Of a stretch of DNA of 64,000 nt, positions 40,768 through 49,817 are shown in pieces; the first letter of the stretch is position 1, and each line of letters opens with the position of its first letter. A program made the position numbers and the translations under genes. The notes beneath the pieces were generated by a model. The model did no database searches, was not told the DNA's origin, and saw only the letters and a list, made by a program, of their open reading frames with translations. Origin of the DNA: Ideonella sp. (GTDB lineage Bacteria > Pseudomonadota > Gammaproteobacteria > Burkholderiales > Burkholderiaceae_C); assembly GCF_016702655.1 (NCBI RefSeq), contig NZ_JADJDO010000002.1, positions 248,001 through 312,000 of the forward strand, given 5' to 3'.

Positions 40768-42078
40768 ATGGTGCGCCATGACGTTGAGGAGCGATCGATC
40801 CCATGTGGGAGAGGACGTACGTTAGCTTCCTCCAGATCCCTGGTCGGGCTGTTCGCGTTCGGGTTTATGTTGATTGTGGGTCCGGAGTCCGCAGCGAACC
40901 AAGTGAAGGAGATCCTGGCCTCGAGTCAGCCGGACTTAATCGATGCCGAGTTTAGCCAGGAGCGCGGCCAGATCGTATGGGTCGATCGGGACGCCAAGCT
41001 CTGGGTTGCTGACGTCAATCGGCGCACGGGCAGCATCGTGCCGAGCGACGGAAAGGGGCAACTCGTCGACCCGGCCGCGCTGAGGCTGTCCGAGGTCGTG
41101 GGGCTCACGTACAACGGGCCGGAGTGGGTGCCGGCCGCCGATGGGGTCTACATCGCTTACACCAAGTTCCTGCCGGGTCGCCCTCGGACGTTGGTCAATG
41201 CCCGACTGGCGATTGCGCGCCAGCTTGCCGATGGCACGTGGGAGCCCCGCATCCTGCAGCCAGAATTGGCTCGCAATGCACCCTATGCGAGCAATGACCC
41301 GGGCGATCCCAGCCCACGGATCACCTATGTCGACCCGGCCTACAACCATTTCTGGCGGGACATCGACCGGCCGGCCGGCGAGGAAAAGATTCCGGACGTC
41401 CCGCAGACGCCCAAGTCGGTTCGGTTCGTCAATGGCGCACGCGCTGCGGTGTTCGTGGCAGCCGCTTTCGGAGTGCAGCAGGTCTTCAGGTACGACCTCG
41501 ACACGAAGCAACTGGAGCAGCTCACGTTCGACGACGGCGACAAGGACATCGAGACCGTGCCATGGATGTGGGCAGCGCCGGAATTCGACGGCAGCTTCGT
41601 CCTGATGACCGTCGTCGACCGCAACCTGCTTCGGTTCTACAGGCTCCTGCCGTTGCCCCGCGGCGGTTTGGCCTGGCTTCCATTCGACCAGCGTGAGTTC
41701 CCTACCGGGGCGACCGTGTGGTCGCCGGAGCCGTTTGTCTACCAGGGTCAGTCGTATGCCTTCATGGGCTTGGCCGTGCCTCCGAACAACTTTTCGTCGG
41801 AGATCTGGTTCGTGAACCTGAACGAGTTGCGACCGTTCATGCGTCGGCTGGACGACCCCACGCTGTTCAAGGCCCGCATGGACCCCGAGGCCTTCGTCAC
41901 CGAACTAGGACCGTTCATCTACTACAACCGGTTCGACCCGACCAAGGTGCCGGGGATGCCCTTGCGCCCCACTGGTCACGAGGGTGTCTACCGGGCCCAC
42001 ACCGGACTGGCGCAACCGCCGCACATGGTAGGGCCGGCGGATAATCCAGGCCCGCGGGCCGTGCCGTCGGGGCTGTGA
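40768..42078 (+). CDS. Secreted predicted beta-propeller protein, family A copy 3 (divergent)
   Basis: A 436-residue distant paralogue. An N-terminal hydrophobic segment (SLVGLFAFGFMLIVGPES) acts as signal. It retains DLIDAEFSQERG, KLWVADVNRRTGSIVPSDGKGQLVD, YNGPEWVPAADG, FRYDLDTKQLEQLTFDDGD, MWAAPEFDGSF, SPEPFVYQGQSYAFMGL and FIYYNRFDPTK, matching the other copies in order. The CxxCNxGAGN block is missing: the chain passes from the first strand straight to VWVDRDAKLW. ATG 40768 has no strong ribosome-binding site, so the exact start is uncertain. It is the most diverged member and may have a changed role. Confidence 0.65.
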   Translation: MVRHDVEERSIPCGRGRTLASSRSLVGLFAFGFMLIVGPESAANQVKEILASSQPDLIDAEFSQERGQIVWVDRDAKLWVADVNRRTGSIVPSDGKGQLVDPAALRLSEVVGLTYNGPEWVPAADGVYIAYTKFLPGRPRTLVNARLAIARQLADGTWEPRILQPELARNAPYASNDPGDPSPRITYVDPAYNHFWRDIDRPAGEEKIPDVPQTPKSVRFVNGARAAVFVAAAFGVQQVFRYDLDTKQLEQLTFDDGDKDIETVPWMWAAPEFDGSFVLMTVVDRNLLRFYRLLPLPRGGLAWLPFDQREFPTGATVWSPEPFVYQGQSYAFMGLAVPPNNFSSEIWFVNLNELRPFMRRLDDPTLFKARMDPEAFVTELGPFIYYNRFDPTKVPGMPLRPTGHEGVYRAHTGLAQPPHMVGPADNPGPRAVPSGL

Positions 42079-42189
42079 TCGAACAATACCCAGGCTGCCG
42101 GGTGATTTCGATCAGTGCGGTGAATGCGACATCCGTCAACCATCATGCGGATTGCATCCTCTGGCAGCAGGTGTGGTGTCCGACGCCGC

Positions 42190-43220
42190 TCAGTCGACGA
42201 AGCCGGCGACGGTGTCGACCAATCTGACGCCCATCGCGGCTTCGAACGACGGGATGGAGTGGTCGGCGTTGCTTGCGACCGCATAACGGATGCGGTCGTC
42301 GCAGTTGCTCCAGGTCGGGCCGGCGGCGCTGGTGCCCGCGCCCGACAATTGCGTGGTGTCGCCGCAGACTGCGCGGGTGCGGTCGGAGTGGCGCGTCCAT
42401 TCGGCAACCAGGAAGCCACTCGTGAGTCCCGCAGCCGCCTGCTCCGGGCTCGACGGCGGCAGGCGGGGGTTGTAGACCGGCAGCACGGTGTCCTTGGCGC
42501 CGAGCAGCACGAAGTAAGGCGCCGGCACCAGCGGCGTGCATGTCGCGCCGGTGCCCGCGCCCGACAACATTGGGCCGGCCACCGACACGAAGGCCTTGTA
42601 TGCGCCGCCCGCCTCGCACCAGACGCGCGCGCTCATCATTCCGCCGGCCGAGTAACCGGCCAGCGACACTTCGGCCACGCCGTACTTGCTTCTCACGCTC
42701 GAAGCCAGCGCACTCAGGAAGGCCACGTCGTCCTGGCCGGACGAGAAGATATGGTTGCTCCAGGTGTGCAACGTCGAGCCGGGCGCCGCCTGGCCCTGCG
42801 GCAGCACCGCGATCACACCGTTCTGGCTGAGCCAGTCCCAGATGACCGACCTGTTCGACGGGACGCCGCTCCTGGTAAAGCCCAGTGTGTAGGCCAGCGA
42901 GCCGGTGCTGCCCCATGGCCGTGCAGAAACACGATGGCGCGGGTGGCGCCGGCCGGGCGGTAGACGTCGATCTTGTGAGGGAAGCCGGCGATCGTACTGC
43001 CGACTTCCAGCGTATGGCCGGTGACGGCGGCGGCTGAGACGGGCTGCGCGGCGCGCTCGGTGGGTCGGGCGGCCAGCGATTGGGCGCGGGAGGTGGCCGC
43101 ATCGGGCCCTTCGGCGCCGGGATCCGCGCCGCCACCACAGGCGGCCAGCAAGGCGCAGAGAACAGCGGAAGGAATCAACAGGGAATGGTGGCGAATGGAC
43201 GCAGAAGTTAGGGTAGACAT
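42190..43220 (-). pseudogene. PHB-depolymerase-like lipoprotein, copy 1, frameshifted
   Basis: A near-identical copy of the intact gene at 46880-48076. It encodes the same lipoprotein signal (LLAACGGG) and the esterase core with the lipase box GYSAGGMMS, but the C-run at 42911-42914 has four bases where the intact copy has five (47766-47770). This shifts the frame just after the FLHGHG oxyanion segment, so translation is cut short. The C-terminus here is the simple form ending RLVDTVAGFVD, without the Pro-rich insertion of copy 2. It may be a real slippage mutant or a sequencing error in a homopolymer. Confidence 0.8.
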
Positions 43221-43317
43221 TGCGGCTGTATCGGCAGGGCCGCAGCACGGCCTAGCGCGGGACTGTGAGCGGACTGTGCCGACTGCAACCGCCGGTAAAG
43301 CCGGCCGTGTGCGCGAC
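42205..43317. repeat. 1.1-kb duplication, copy 1
   Basis: Nearly identical to 47060-48173 over the esterase gene and its upstream region. One single-base indel lies within the C-run near 42911. Similarity continues more weakly for about 70 further bases beyond the right end. Confidence 0.85.
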
Positions 43318-43643
43318 CTTTGTCTTGGACGCCGACCTTGAACGCGTCCGGTCGGGCCCATTGCCGCCGTTCGAACCATTGGGCGGCCGTGCCACTACCA
43401 GCCACCATCAGGGTACTGCTGACATCCCGTGCGCTATGAATCAAACACTCGCGAGCACAAAACGGCCCGATTCGCGCGAAAGCAACGGCGAGTTGAGAAA
43501 GACAGGCTAGGCCCCCGAAGACTTCGCGTTCGGGCGCTGCGCGTGTGACGAGCCAGACGTGGCCGCGCGGCAGCAGCGCAAGGGCCACGAGCCAGCCGAC
43601 TCCGTGGCAGTGAACGACGAACCTGCCGCCGCGTCGGCGACCG
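43221..43643. other. Gene-free stretch upstream of esterase copy 1
   Basis: No convincing gene. The first 170 bases resemble the region upstream of the second esterase copy (48077-48245), so this is the duplicated promoter area; the rest carries nothing recognisable. Confidence 0.5.
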
Positions 43644-45056
43644 TCAGAAGTCGCATACGCGAGTGAGGCCGCTCAACGGGCCGTTGACAACGGGGCAGTA
43701 AGTGCCGGCGTTGCTCGATGGCGCAGTGTTCCATGCCGCCAGATACTTGTCCGGCGTTTTGCGGACCTTGACGGCCCACAGCAGTGAGTTCGGTGTGGCG
43801 ACCGGCGTGAACGCGATAACGTACTGGCCATTGCTACCGGGCACGCTCGCGATTGCGCCGCCGAGCAGCATCGTATAGGTTGCGTTGGCCTGGGTCGCAC
43901 CCATGTGGCCATTCAAAGCAAATCCCTCTGGGAAGCCACCGATCGCCCGGATGTCATAGGTCTGGACCGGCTGGCCTGTCATCAAGTTGTACTGGAAGAT
44001 CCGCGAATCGTCCTTGTACTCGAAGAACAAGGACTTGGTGGTCTGGTCGATCGACGGCGAAACCGGCAACGCCGCGGCAAGGTCGATGCTCCACGCGGTG
44101 ACGAGGGCCGAACCCGTGTCCTTCAGCGCGACCAGCCGGTTCTGGCTGTCACCGCCGAGCCCCGGCACATGAAGCAGGATCAGGTTCGATTGCAGCCCCG
44201 AGATGGCCTTCTCGACAATGACCGGGCTCGCCTGGGTCCGACCAGTGAACGCGTAAGTCGAGCGGATTCGCGGCTTCTGTTTCGCCGCATTCATGACTAC
44301 CGAGAAGAGATAGCCTACGTTGGTCTGAGGATTCAATGCGACTACATAAAGAACGTTGCCCGTCGCGGAAGACGGCGAAACGACCTGTAGCCGGCTGCCG
44401 GAATCGGTCAGCTTCAACGATCCGAGCGCCTGCCACGTAGACATGTTGACGAGCGTCAGGACGCCATCCGTCTGCGTCACGACGCCGTGTGTATCGGAGA
44501 TCGGCGTGAGACCGAAGTTGTTGCCCTTGCCCGCGAGCGCCAGCCTGCCAGCGACGCCGCCGGCCAGGTTGTAGCGGACATGGTAGGTCTTGTCGCCAGC
44601 GGCGATGTCGCCGTTGGCGAACAACACAGGTGCCTGACCACCCGAGGAACTCCCAGGGTCCAAGTCGTACGAATCGGGCGCCGCATGGCTGCCCCAGAGC
44701 GGCTCCAGCGTCGTCGCATCCAACAGCTTGAGGGTGCCCTGCCCCGCACCGGCGGTCGCGTCAATAGCGAACAGGCAAGCGAGATGGGTCCCGTCGCCCG
44801 AGCAGGCCTGCGCCTTCATAGACCCGAGGGTGTTGTTGTACGTAACCGTCGCCGCAGTCTGGATGAGCGCTTCGTCCATTACTCCCGTCGCTTCGACGGT
44901 GCAGTGGAAGATCGGGCAGCCGAGTGGCGCGAGGATCTGGGCAGACGCCGAGGTCGAGACCAATGCCGCCACGCCGACGACGAAGGCCCCCCGCAGCAGC
45001 GAGGCAATAGAGGCTCGGCGGATCGCGGCGCGTTCCTGGGAAACGTACATGGTCAT
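43644..45056 (-). CDS. Secreted PQQ-like/beta-propeller protein of unknown function
   Basis: A 470-residue exported protein. After a basic N-terminus, the hydrophobic segment GAFVVGVAALVSTSASAQ acts as signal. The mature protein shows repeated strands with a PQQ-like pattern (LKLLDATTLEPLWG, TLVNMSTWQALGSLKL, RIFQYNLMTGQPVQTYDIR), suggesting a propeller. Cysteine pairs occur at the start (LGCPIFHCTVE) and end (TYCPVVNGP...VCDF). It does not align block by block with family A. ATG 45056 is chosen; 45050 is an alternative and neither has a strong ribosome-binding site. It is divergent from family A copy 4. Function unknown. Confidence 0.65.
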   Translation of the reverse strand: MTMYVSQERAAIRRASIASLLRGAFVVGVAALVSTSASAQILAPLGCPIFHCTVEATGVMDEALIQTAATVTYNNTLGSMKAQACSGDGTHLACLFAIDATAGAGQGTLKLLDATTLEPLWGSHAAPDSYDLDPGSSSGGQAPVLFANGDIAAGDKTYHVRYNLAGGVAGRLALAGKGNNFGLTPISDTHGVVTQTDGVLTLVNMSTWQALGSLKLTDSGSRLQVVSPSSATGNVLYVVALNPQTNVGYLFSVVMNAAKQKPRIRSTYAFTGRTQASPVIVEKAISGLQSNLILLHVPGLGGDSQNRLVALKDTGSALVTAWSIDLAAALPVSPSIDQTTKSLFFEYKDDSRIFQYNLMTGQPVQTYDIRAIGGFPEGFALNGHMGATQANATYTMLLGGAIASVPGSNGQYVIAFTPVATPNSLLWAVKVRKTPDKYLAAWNTAPSSNAGTYCPVVNGPLSGLTRVCDF

Positions 45057-45293
45057 CAGACTTGGGGCGGGAACAACGAGATCGGGTATTGTCCGCATGC
45101 TTTCGCAGACTGCGCAATCCCCAGACTTGACGTTTGCGCGATTTCGGGCTTCGAGAAGACATCTGGGCCGTGCAGAAGCGCATCAGTATGGAAGATCAAG
45201 CGCCCATCCTTCCGGCTACCCGAATCCGTGTGTGGTCCCCTTACACTGCACGCAAGAGATCGTTCCCTGAATGCGACGGGGAGGGGGTTGGTG

Positions 45294-46565
45294 ATGCCGA
45301 GTTGTGACGACGAGTGCTGCCGTGAGCCTCTTGTTCCTTGGTTGGCCGTCGCCATCCTCGGGTGCGGGTTGGCATCCGTCGGAGCGCAGGTCTTGCCGCC
45401 GGAAGTTCAGGTCGGCTCCGCCGATATTGTGGACTACGAGTTCGAGTGGGGCCGCGACGGCGTCGTGTGCGAACCGTGCAACGGTGGCGCCGGCAACACC
45501 CGCTTTACTTATGTAGACACCAGCCACAGGCTCTGGGTTGCCCGCGTAGATCCGGTGACGGGCGACTTCTTGCCCTATGACGGCCAGGGGACACTGGTGG
45601 GCCGCAATGCGGTCACGGCGAAGGAGGTGGGTAACGGCCCAGAGTGGGCATTGTCGCAGCGCGGCTCCGAGATCATCTACACCCGATGGACCGACGGGCT
45701 TCCGCGTGTCGCGCGGAACTTCCAACTCGGGTTCGCCAGCATGTCGGCTGGGGCCTGGACCGCGGGTCCGCTGGTGGGCGCGCAGGGAAGGCTCCTGCCG
45801 TTCGCGACGCTGGACGCCGGTGACCCGTTGCCCTCCATCCACTACCAGACCACGGTCACGGCGCTCCCCTACTGGCGTGACCTCGTCGATGGCGCACCCG
45901 AGCAGCCGATCGGCGTCGGCGCGGGCAGTAACACCACGCGCCGCTGGATCGCAGGCACACGCGACCTATTGATTACTGCCCCGGGCCCGGCTGGGCCCAA
46001 GGACCACGTCTATGCGCAGATCTTCCTGTACCACACGCTGACCGGGGCGATGGAGCAACTCACCGAGGACCCGATCAACAAGGTGTTCGCTTTCATGTGG
46101 AAGGCGCCGGAGTTCGACAACGACGACACCATGTTCACGGTGATCAACGGCAGGCAATTCCGGATCTATCGGAAGGTGCGGCGTAGCGACAGCTTGGCCC
46201 GATGGAAAGTGGTGAACCTTATCGACATGCCGGACGCGACTCCCTACATCGTCTCGCCGGAACCATTCGTGCACAACGGCAAGTCATGGATAGTCTTCCA
46301 GCTCAGCGCGAACGCGGACCCACAGAACTATGCGGTCCCCAGCCTGATTGCAATGACGGGGATCGAGCCCGACACCAACACGTTGCGGTTGCTCACGTCC
46401 GACACCGATCCACCACGCCAACGGCGCGATCCGGAGTATTTCGTCACGGCCAACGGGCCGTACATCTATTACGATCGCTATGTCCTGCCGACCGATAACT
46501 CGCCCTTAACACACGAGGGCGTGTTCCGCGTCGACGGCGGCCTGGGTCCGCGCGTCGGCCCCTGA
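45294..46565 (+). CDS. Secreted predicted beta-propeller protein, family A copy 4
   Basis: A 423-residue paralogue with all family blocks: signal peptide ending near SVGAQ, EVQVGSADIVDYEFEWGRDG, the motif CEPCNGGAGNTRF, GNGPEWALSQRGSEIIYTRW, RRWIAGTRDLLITAP, FAFMWKAPEFDNDDTMFTV, SPEPFVHNGKSWIVFQLS and ITANGPYIYY-like VTANGPYIYYDRY, ending EGVFRVDGGLGP. A strong GGGGAGGGGG ribosome-binding site precedes ATG 45294, so the longer open frame from 44487 is rejected. Closest in layout to copies 1 and 2. Function unknown. Confidence 0.75.
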   Translation: MPSCDDECCREPLVPWLAVAILGCGLASVGAQVLPPEVQVGSADIVDYEFEWGRDGVVCEPCNGGAGNTRFTYVDTSHRLWVARVDPVTGDFLPYDGQGTLVGRNAVTAKEVGNGPEWALSQRGSEIIYTRWTDGLPRVARNFQLGFASMSAGAWTAGPLVGAQGRLLPFATLDAGDPLPSIHYQTTVTALPYWRDLVDGAPEQPIGVGAGSNTTRRWIAGTRDLLITAPGPAGPKDHVYAQIFLYHTLTGAMEQLTEDPINKVFAFMWKAPEFDNDDTMFTVINGRQFRIYRKVRRSDSLARWKVVNLIDMPDATPYIVSPEPFVHNGKSWIVFQLSANADPQNYAVPSLIAMTGIEPDTNTLRLLTSDTDPPRQRRDPEYFVTANGPYIYYDRYVLPTDNSPLTHEGVFRVDGGLGPRVGP

Positions 46566-46599
46566 TTGCGTCGCGGCGGCCCAGAATGAGCAGCACGAG

Positions 46600-46750
46600 C
46601 GGTGGCTGTCCACGGGGTCGCCCCGACGAAGCGCGTCGGACGGTCGATGGCCACGAAGACAAAGCCCGGCACTTCGTTGGCGGGTGAGTTGGGCAGGGTG
46701 TCCAACCTCGACGCGTCGGCGAAATCCAGCCTGCTGGAATCGCCGCCCCG
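46600..46750 (-). mobile_element. Possible IS481-type transposase remnant
   Basis: On the minus strand a short stretch reads LPNSPANEVPGFVFVAIDRP followed by TRFVGAT, resembling the FVAIDRATRWV core of IS481/IS3-type DDE integrases. No full transposase, terminal repeats or target duplication can be seen. Chance similarity is possible. Confidence 0.3.
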
Positions 46751-46879
46751 GAATTGACGAAGGTCGGCTCAGTAGATCGAGCCGCGGCCGCGCCGGCCGG
46801 CGCGTGCGACGGCGGTGCGACATCGGCAACCACCAGGCCGATTGCGTCCGCTGGCAGCAGGCCTGGTGTCCGACGCCGC

Positions 46880-48076
46880 TCAGTCGACGAAGCCGGCGAC
46901 GGTGTCGACCAATCTGACGTTACGACGGGTGAGTTGGGCAGGGGGCAACCTCAGCGTGGCGACACGCTGGACGGAATTGACAGGGGCTGGGGGGGGGGGG
47001 GGCGCGGGCGACGGCGGTGCGACGCAACCACCAGGCCGTTCGCCTGGCACAGCGCGACAGGCGACGGTGTCGACCAATCTGACGCCCATCGCGGCTTCGA
47101 ACGACGGGATGGAGTGGTCGGCGTTGCTTGCGACCGCATAACGGATGCGGTCGTCGCAGTTGCTCCAGGTCGGGCCGGCGGCGCTGGTGCCCGCGCCCGA
47201 CAATTGCGTGGTGTCGCCGCAGACTGCGCGGGTGCGGTCGGAGTGGCGCGTCCATTCGGCAACCAGGAAGCCACTCGTGAGTCCGGCAGCCGCCTGCTCC
47301 GGGCTCGACGGCGGCAGGCGGGGGTTGTAGACCGGCAGCACGGTGTCCTTGGCGCCGAGCAGCACGAAGTAAGGCGCCGGCACCAGCGGCGTGCATGTCG
47401 CGCCGGTGCCCGCGCCCGACAACATTGGGCCGGCCACCGACACGAAGGCCTTGTATGCGCCGCCCGCCTCGCACCAGACGCGCGCGCTCATCATTCCGCC
47501 GGCCGAGTAACCGGCCAGCGACACTTCGGCCACGCCGTACTTGCTTCTCACGCTCGAAGCCAGCGCACTCAGGAAGGCCACGTCGTCCTGGCCGGACGAG
47601 AAGATATGGTTGCTCCAGGTGTGCAACGTCGAGCCGGGCGCCGCCTGGCCCTGCGGCAGCACCGCGATCACACCGTTCTGGCTGAGCCAGTCCCAGATGA
47701 CCGACCTGTTCGACGGGACGCCGCTCCTGGTAAAGCCCAGTGTGTAGGCCAGCGAGCCGGTGCTGCCCCCATGGCCGTGCAGAAACACGATGGCGCGGGT
47801 GGCGCCGGCCGGGCGGTAGACGTCGATCTTGTGAGGGAAGCCGGCGATCGTACTGCCGACTTCCAGCGTATGGCCGGTGACGGCGGCGGCTGAGACGGGC
47901 TGCGCGGCGCGCTCGGTGGGTCGGGCGGCCAGCGATTGGGCGCGGGAGGTGGCCGCATCGGGCCCTTCGGCGCCGGGATCCGCGCCGCCACCACAGGCGG
48001 CCAGCAAGGCGCAGAGAACAGCGGAAGGAATCAACAGGGAATGGTGGCGAATGGACGCAGAAGTTAGGGTAGACAT
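46880..48076 (-). CDS. PHB-depolymerase-like esterase lipoprotein, copy 2 (intact)
   Basis: A 398-residue exported alpha/beta-hydrolase. Lipobox LLAACGGG (C28), oxyanion segment FLHGHGG (residues 99-104), lipase box GYSAGGMMS (S191) and a late catalytic His in ADHSIPSFEAAMG match the PhaZ/LpqC-type polyhydroxybutyrate depolymerase family, which also includes feruloyl and other esterases. The C-terminus is unusual: after RLVDTVA a Pro-rich insertion of about 55 codons, encoded partly by a G14 tract on the plus strand, is followed by a second RLVDTVAGFVD. The substrate may be polyester, wax or phenolic ester. It is a duplicate of the frameshifted copy at 42190-43220. Confidence 0.82.
   Translation of the reverse strand: MSTLTSASIRHHSLLIPSAVLCALLAACGGGADPGAEGPDAATSRAQSLAARPTERAAQPVSAAAVTGHTLEVGSTIAGFPHKIDVYRPAGATRAIVFLHGHGGSTGSLAYTLGFTRSGVPSNRSVIWDWLSQNGVIAVLPQGQAAPGSTLHTWSNHIFSSGQDDVAFLSALASSVRSKYGVAEVSLAGYSAGGMMSARVWCEAGGAYKAFVSVAGPMLSGAGTGATCTPLVPAPYFVLLGAKDTVLPVYNPRLPPSSPEQAAAGLTSGFLVAEWTRHSDRTRAVCGDTTQLSGAGTSAAGPTWSNCDDRIRYAVASNADHSIPSFEAAMGVRLVDTVACRAVPGERPGGCVAPPSPAPPPPPAPVNSVQRVATLRLPPAQLTRRNVRLVDTVAGFVD
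46895..47084. repeat. 25-bp direct repeats flanking a 165-bp in-frame insertion
   Basis: ggcgacggtgtcgaccaatc plus five more bases occurs at 46895-46919 and 47060-47084, exactly 165 bp (55 codons) apart. Copy 1 of the gene has this sequence only once. The inserted part resembles the region just downstream (46682-46880), so it arose by local duplication. Confidence 0.8.
46989..47002. repeat. G14 homopolymer tract inside the esterase coding region
   Basis: Fourteen consecutive G on the plus strand encode a poly-proline stretch in the minus-strand esterase. A change of one base would alter the last 40 or so residues, leaving the catalytic core intact. Confidence 0.75.
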
Positions 48077-48173
48077 TGCGGCTGTATCGGCAGGGCCGCA
48101 GCACGGCCTAGCGCGGGACTGTGAGCGGACTGTGCCGACTGCAACCGCCGGTAAAGCCGGCCGTGTGCGCGAC
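47060..48173. repeat. 1.1-kb duplication, copy 2
   Basis: Near-identical to 42205-43317; offset 4,855 at the left end and 4,856 at the right end, reflecting a single indel in a C-run. Confidence 0.85.
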
Positions 48174-48517
48174 TTTCATCCTGGACGCCGCTTGACCGCG
48201 ACCTGCCGGGCACATTGCCGCCGTTCGATCTATTGGGCGGCCCTGCCCTGGCATGGCGGTGGGAGAGTGCGACGCTCAGTCGGGCGTCCCAGCTCGAGCT
48301 GCCGCGGCTCTGCGCCTGCATGGACACGGACGGGAAGTTCGGCGCGTTCTCGCCAATTGCCAAGTCGCAGTGCTGCACGGCGCGCGTCGGCAAGGAAGGC
48401 GATCAGCGAGGCCTCGCGTCGAGCGCGGGAGCGCGTCGGCAATGATATGGTGCAGGCTGGCAGCGCCGAGTGATGCAAGCGCGCTAACCGAGCCGCGCGC
48501 GGTTTGAAGGAGTTTCT
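48077..48517. other. Gene-free divergent region between esterase copy 2 and serine hydrolase copy 2
   Basis: No credible gene on either strand. The left third is shared with the region upstream of esterase copy 1. It should hold promoters for both flanking genes; no clear -35/-10 pair was identified. Confidence 0.5.
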
Positions 48518-49591
48518 GTGGACAAGCGATTCCGAGCAGTGTTGTTGACCCTTGCTTCGTCGGTAGTTGCCATCTCGTGTGGCGATGGCGGCTCGTCCGC
48601 GTCGGCCCTCCCACCATCCAACGAAGCCGCCGCAGCCATCGCGACAGCGCAGCAAAACCCGATGTGCATTGCCATCCAGCCGTTCTACTGGGAGATTGGC
48701 GACAGGTCAGGAGTAATTGTCAGTGGCAGCGTCGGATCTGGCGCGCCGACGCGTGCAACGCCGATGGCCATCGCGTCGGCCTCCAAGTGGCTCTACGCGG
48801 CGTACGCGGTCCAAAAGGTGGGCGGTGTGGCGGGCCTTGACCCGGTTCAGGATGTGCCGTTCCTCAACTTCACGAGCGGCTACACCTGGGCCACCAGCCT
48901 CGGGCCGGGAATTTGCGGGCGCGACGACACCGTGCAAGAGTGCGTCGATTTCAACAACAGCACCCTCGATCCGGGCAACCTCGGCCTGTTCAACTACGAC
49001 AGTGGCCACATGGAGGTGCATGCGGCTTCGAGACGGATCGGATTGGGTCCCTTCGGCAACCTCCCTCTTGCCGACGCCGTGCTCGGCACGACCACCGGCA
49101 GTTCGAACCCTGGCAGCAACACCTACACCGAGCCGCTCCTGGCCGGCGGCGTGCAGTCGAGTGCGGCGGCGTATGCGGCCTTCCTGACGCGCATGCTGTC
49201 GGGCAGCCTGGCGATGCGCGACGTGCTGATCGACGACGGCCGGGCCTTGGGAACCGCGTCCTACAAGGTTGCGACCACCGGGCCCGGAACCTTCTCGCCA
49301 CTCGCCGGCGCGACGAATGCAGCCGGTCGAACGGAGAACTGGAACTACTCGCTGGGCCACTGGGTCGAGGACGACCCCACTTATGGGGACCGAGCGCTGA
49401 GCAGCGCGGGAGCGTTCGGCTTCTATCCGTGGATAGACCGGACCGTCACGTACTACGGCATCGTGGCCCGCCTGGCGCCACCCGGCGGCCAGCAATACGA
49501 GGGGTTCCAGTCGGCACAGTGTGGCCGGCTCATTCGCCAGGCCTTCGTGCAAGGCGAGGCCGTGATCACGCAGACAGTGCCGACGCCGTGA
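48518..49591 (+). CDS. Secreted serine hydrolase lipoprotein, beta-lactamase-like (copy 2)
   Basis: A 357-residue lipoprotein with the signal ending in AISC (C21). The SxxK motif is SASK (S87-K90) within AIASASKWL, the same block as AIASGSKWL in copy 1; the second motif is FNYDSGHMEV, a YxS-type tyrosine. GHWVEDDPTYGD and FGFYPWIDRTVTYYGIVAR are shared with the decayed copy downstream. It starts with GTG preceded by AAGGAG. Similarity to copy 1 outside the motifs is low, so they are distant relatives. Substrate unknown; ester or peptide hydrolysis at the outer membrane is likely. Confidence 0.75.
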   Translation: MDKRFRAVLLTLASSVVAISCGDGGSSASALPPSNEAAAAIATAQQNPMCIAIQPFYWEIGDRSGVIVSGSVGSGAPTRATPMAIASASKWLYAAYAVQKVGGVAGLDPVQDVPFLNFTSGYTWATSLGPGICGRDDTVQECVDFNNSTLDPGNLGLFNYDSGHMEVHAASRRIGLGPFGNLPLADAVLGTTTGSSNPGSNTYTEPLLAGGVQSSAAAYAAFLTRMLSGSLAMRDVLIDDGRALGTASYKVATTGPGTFSPLAGATNAAGRTENWNYSLGHWVEDDPTYGDRALSSAGAFGFYPWIDRTVTYYGIVARLAPPGGQQYEGFQSAQCGRLIRQAFVQGEAVITQTVPTP

Positions 49592-49817
49592 AAATTCGCG
49601 CCTCGGCCAAGCAGATGCGGCGGTTCCGGTCGGGTGGCGAGTCGAATTGAGCCGCACTGCTGTGCCGGGGCAAGTCGTGACGCGTCAGGGGGAGGCCGCC
49701 GGGTTCCTTTCCGGTTAACTGCTGCTTGCAAGTCGGGGCTGCGAGGTTGCGGCAAGCTGCCGGAGCCGAGGCATAAAACCGCCTTATCTGTCTTGGCCGC
49801 AGATTCTGGGCACTCTC

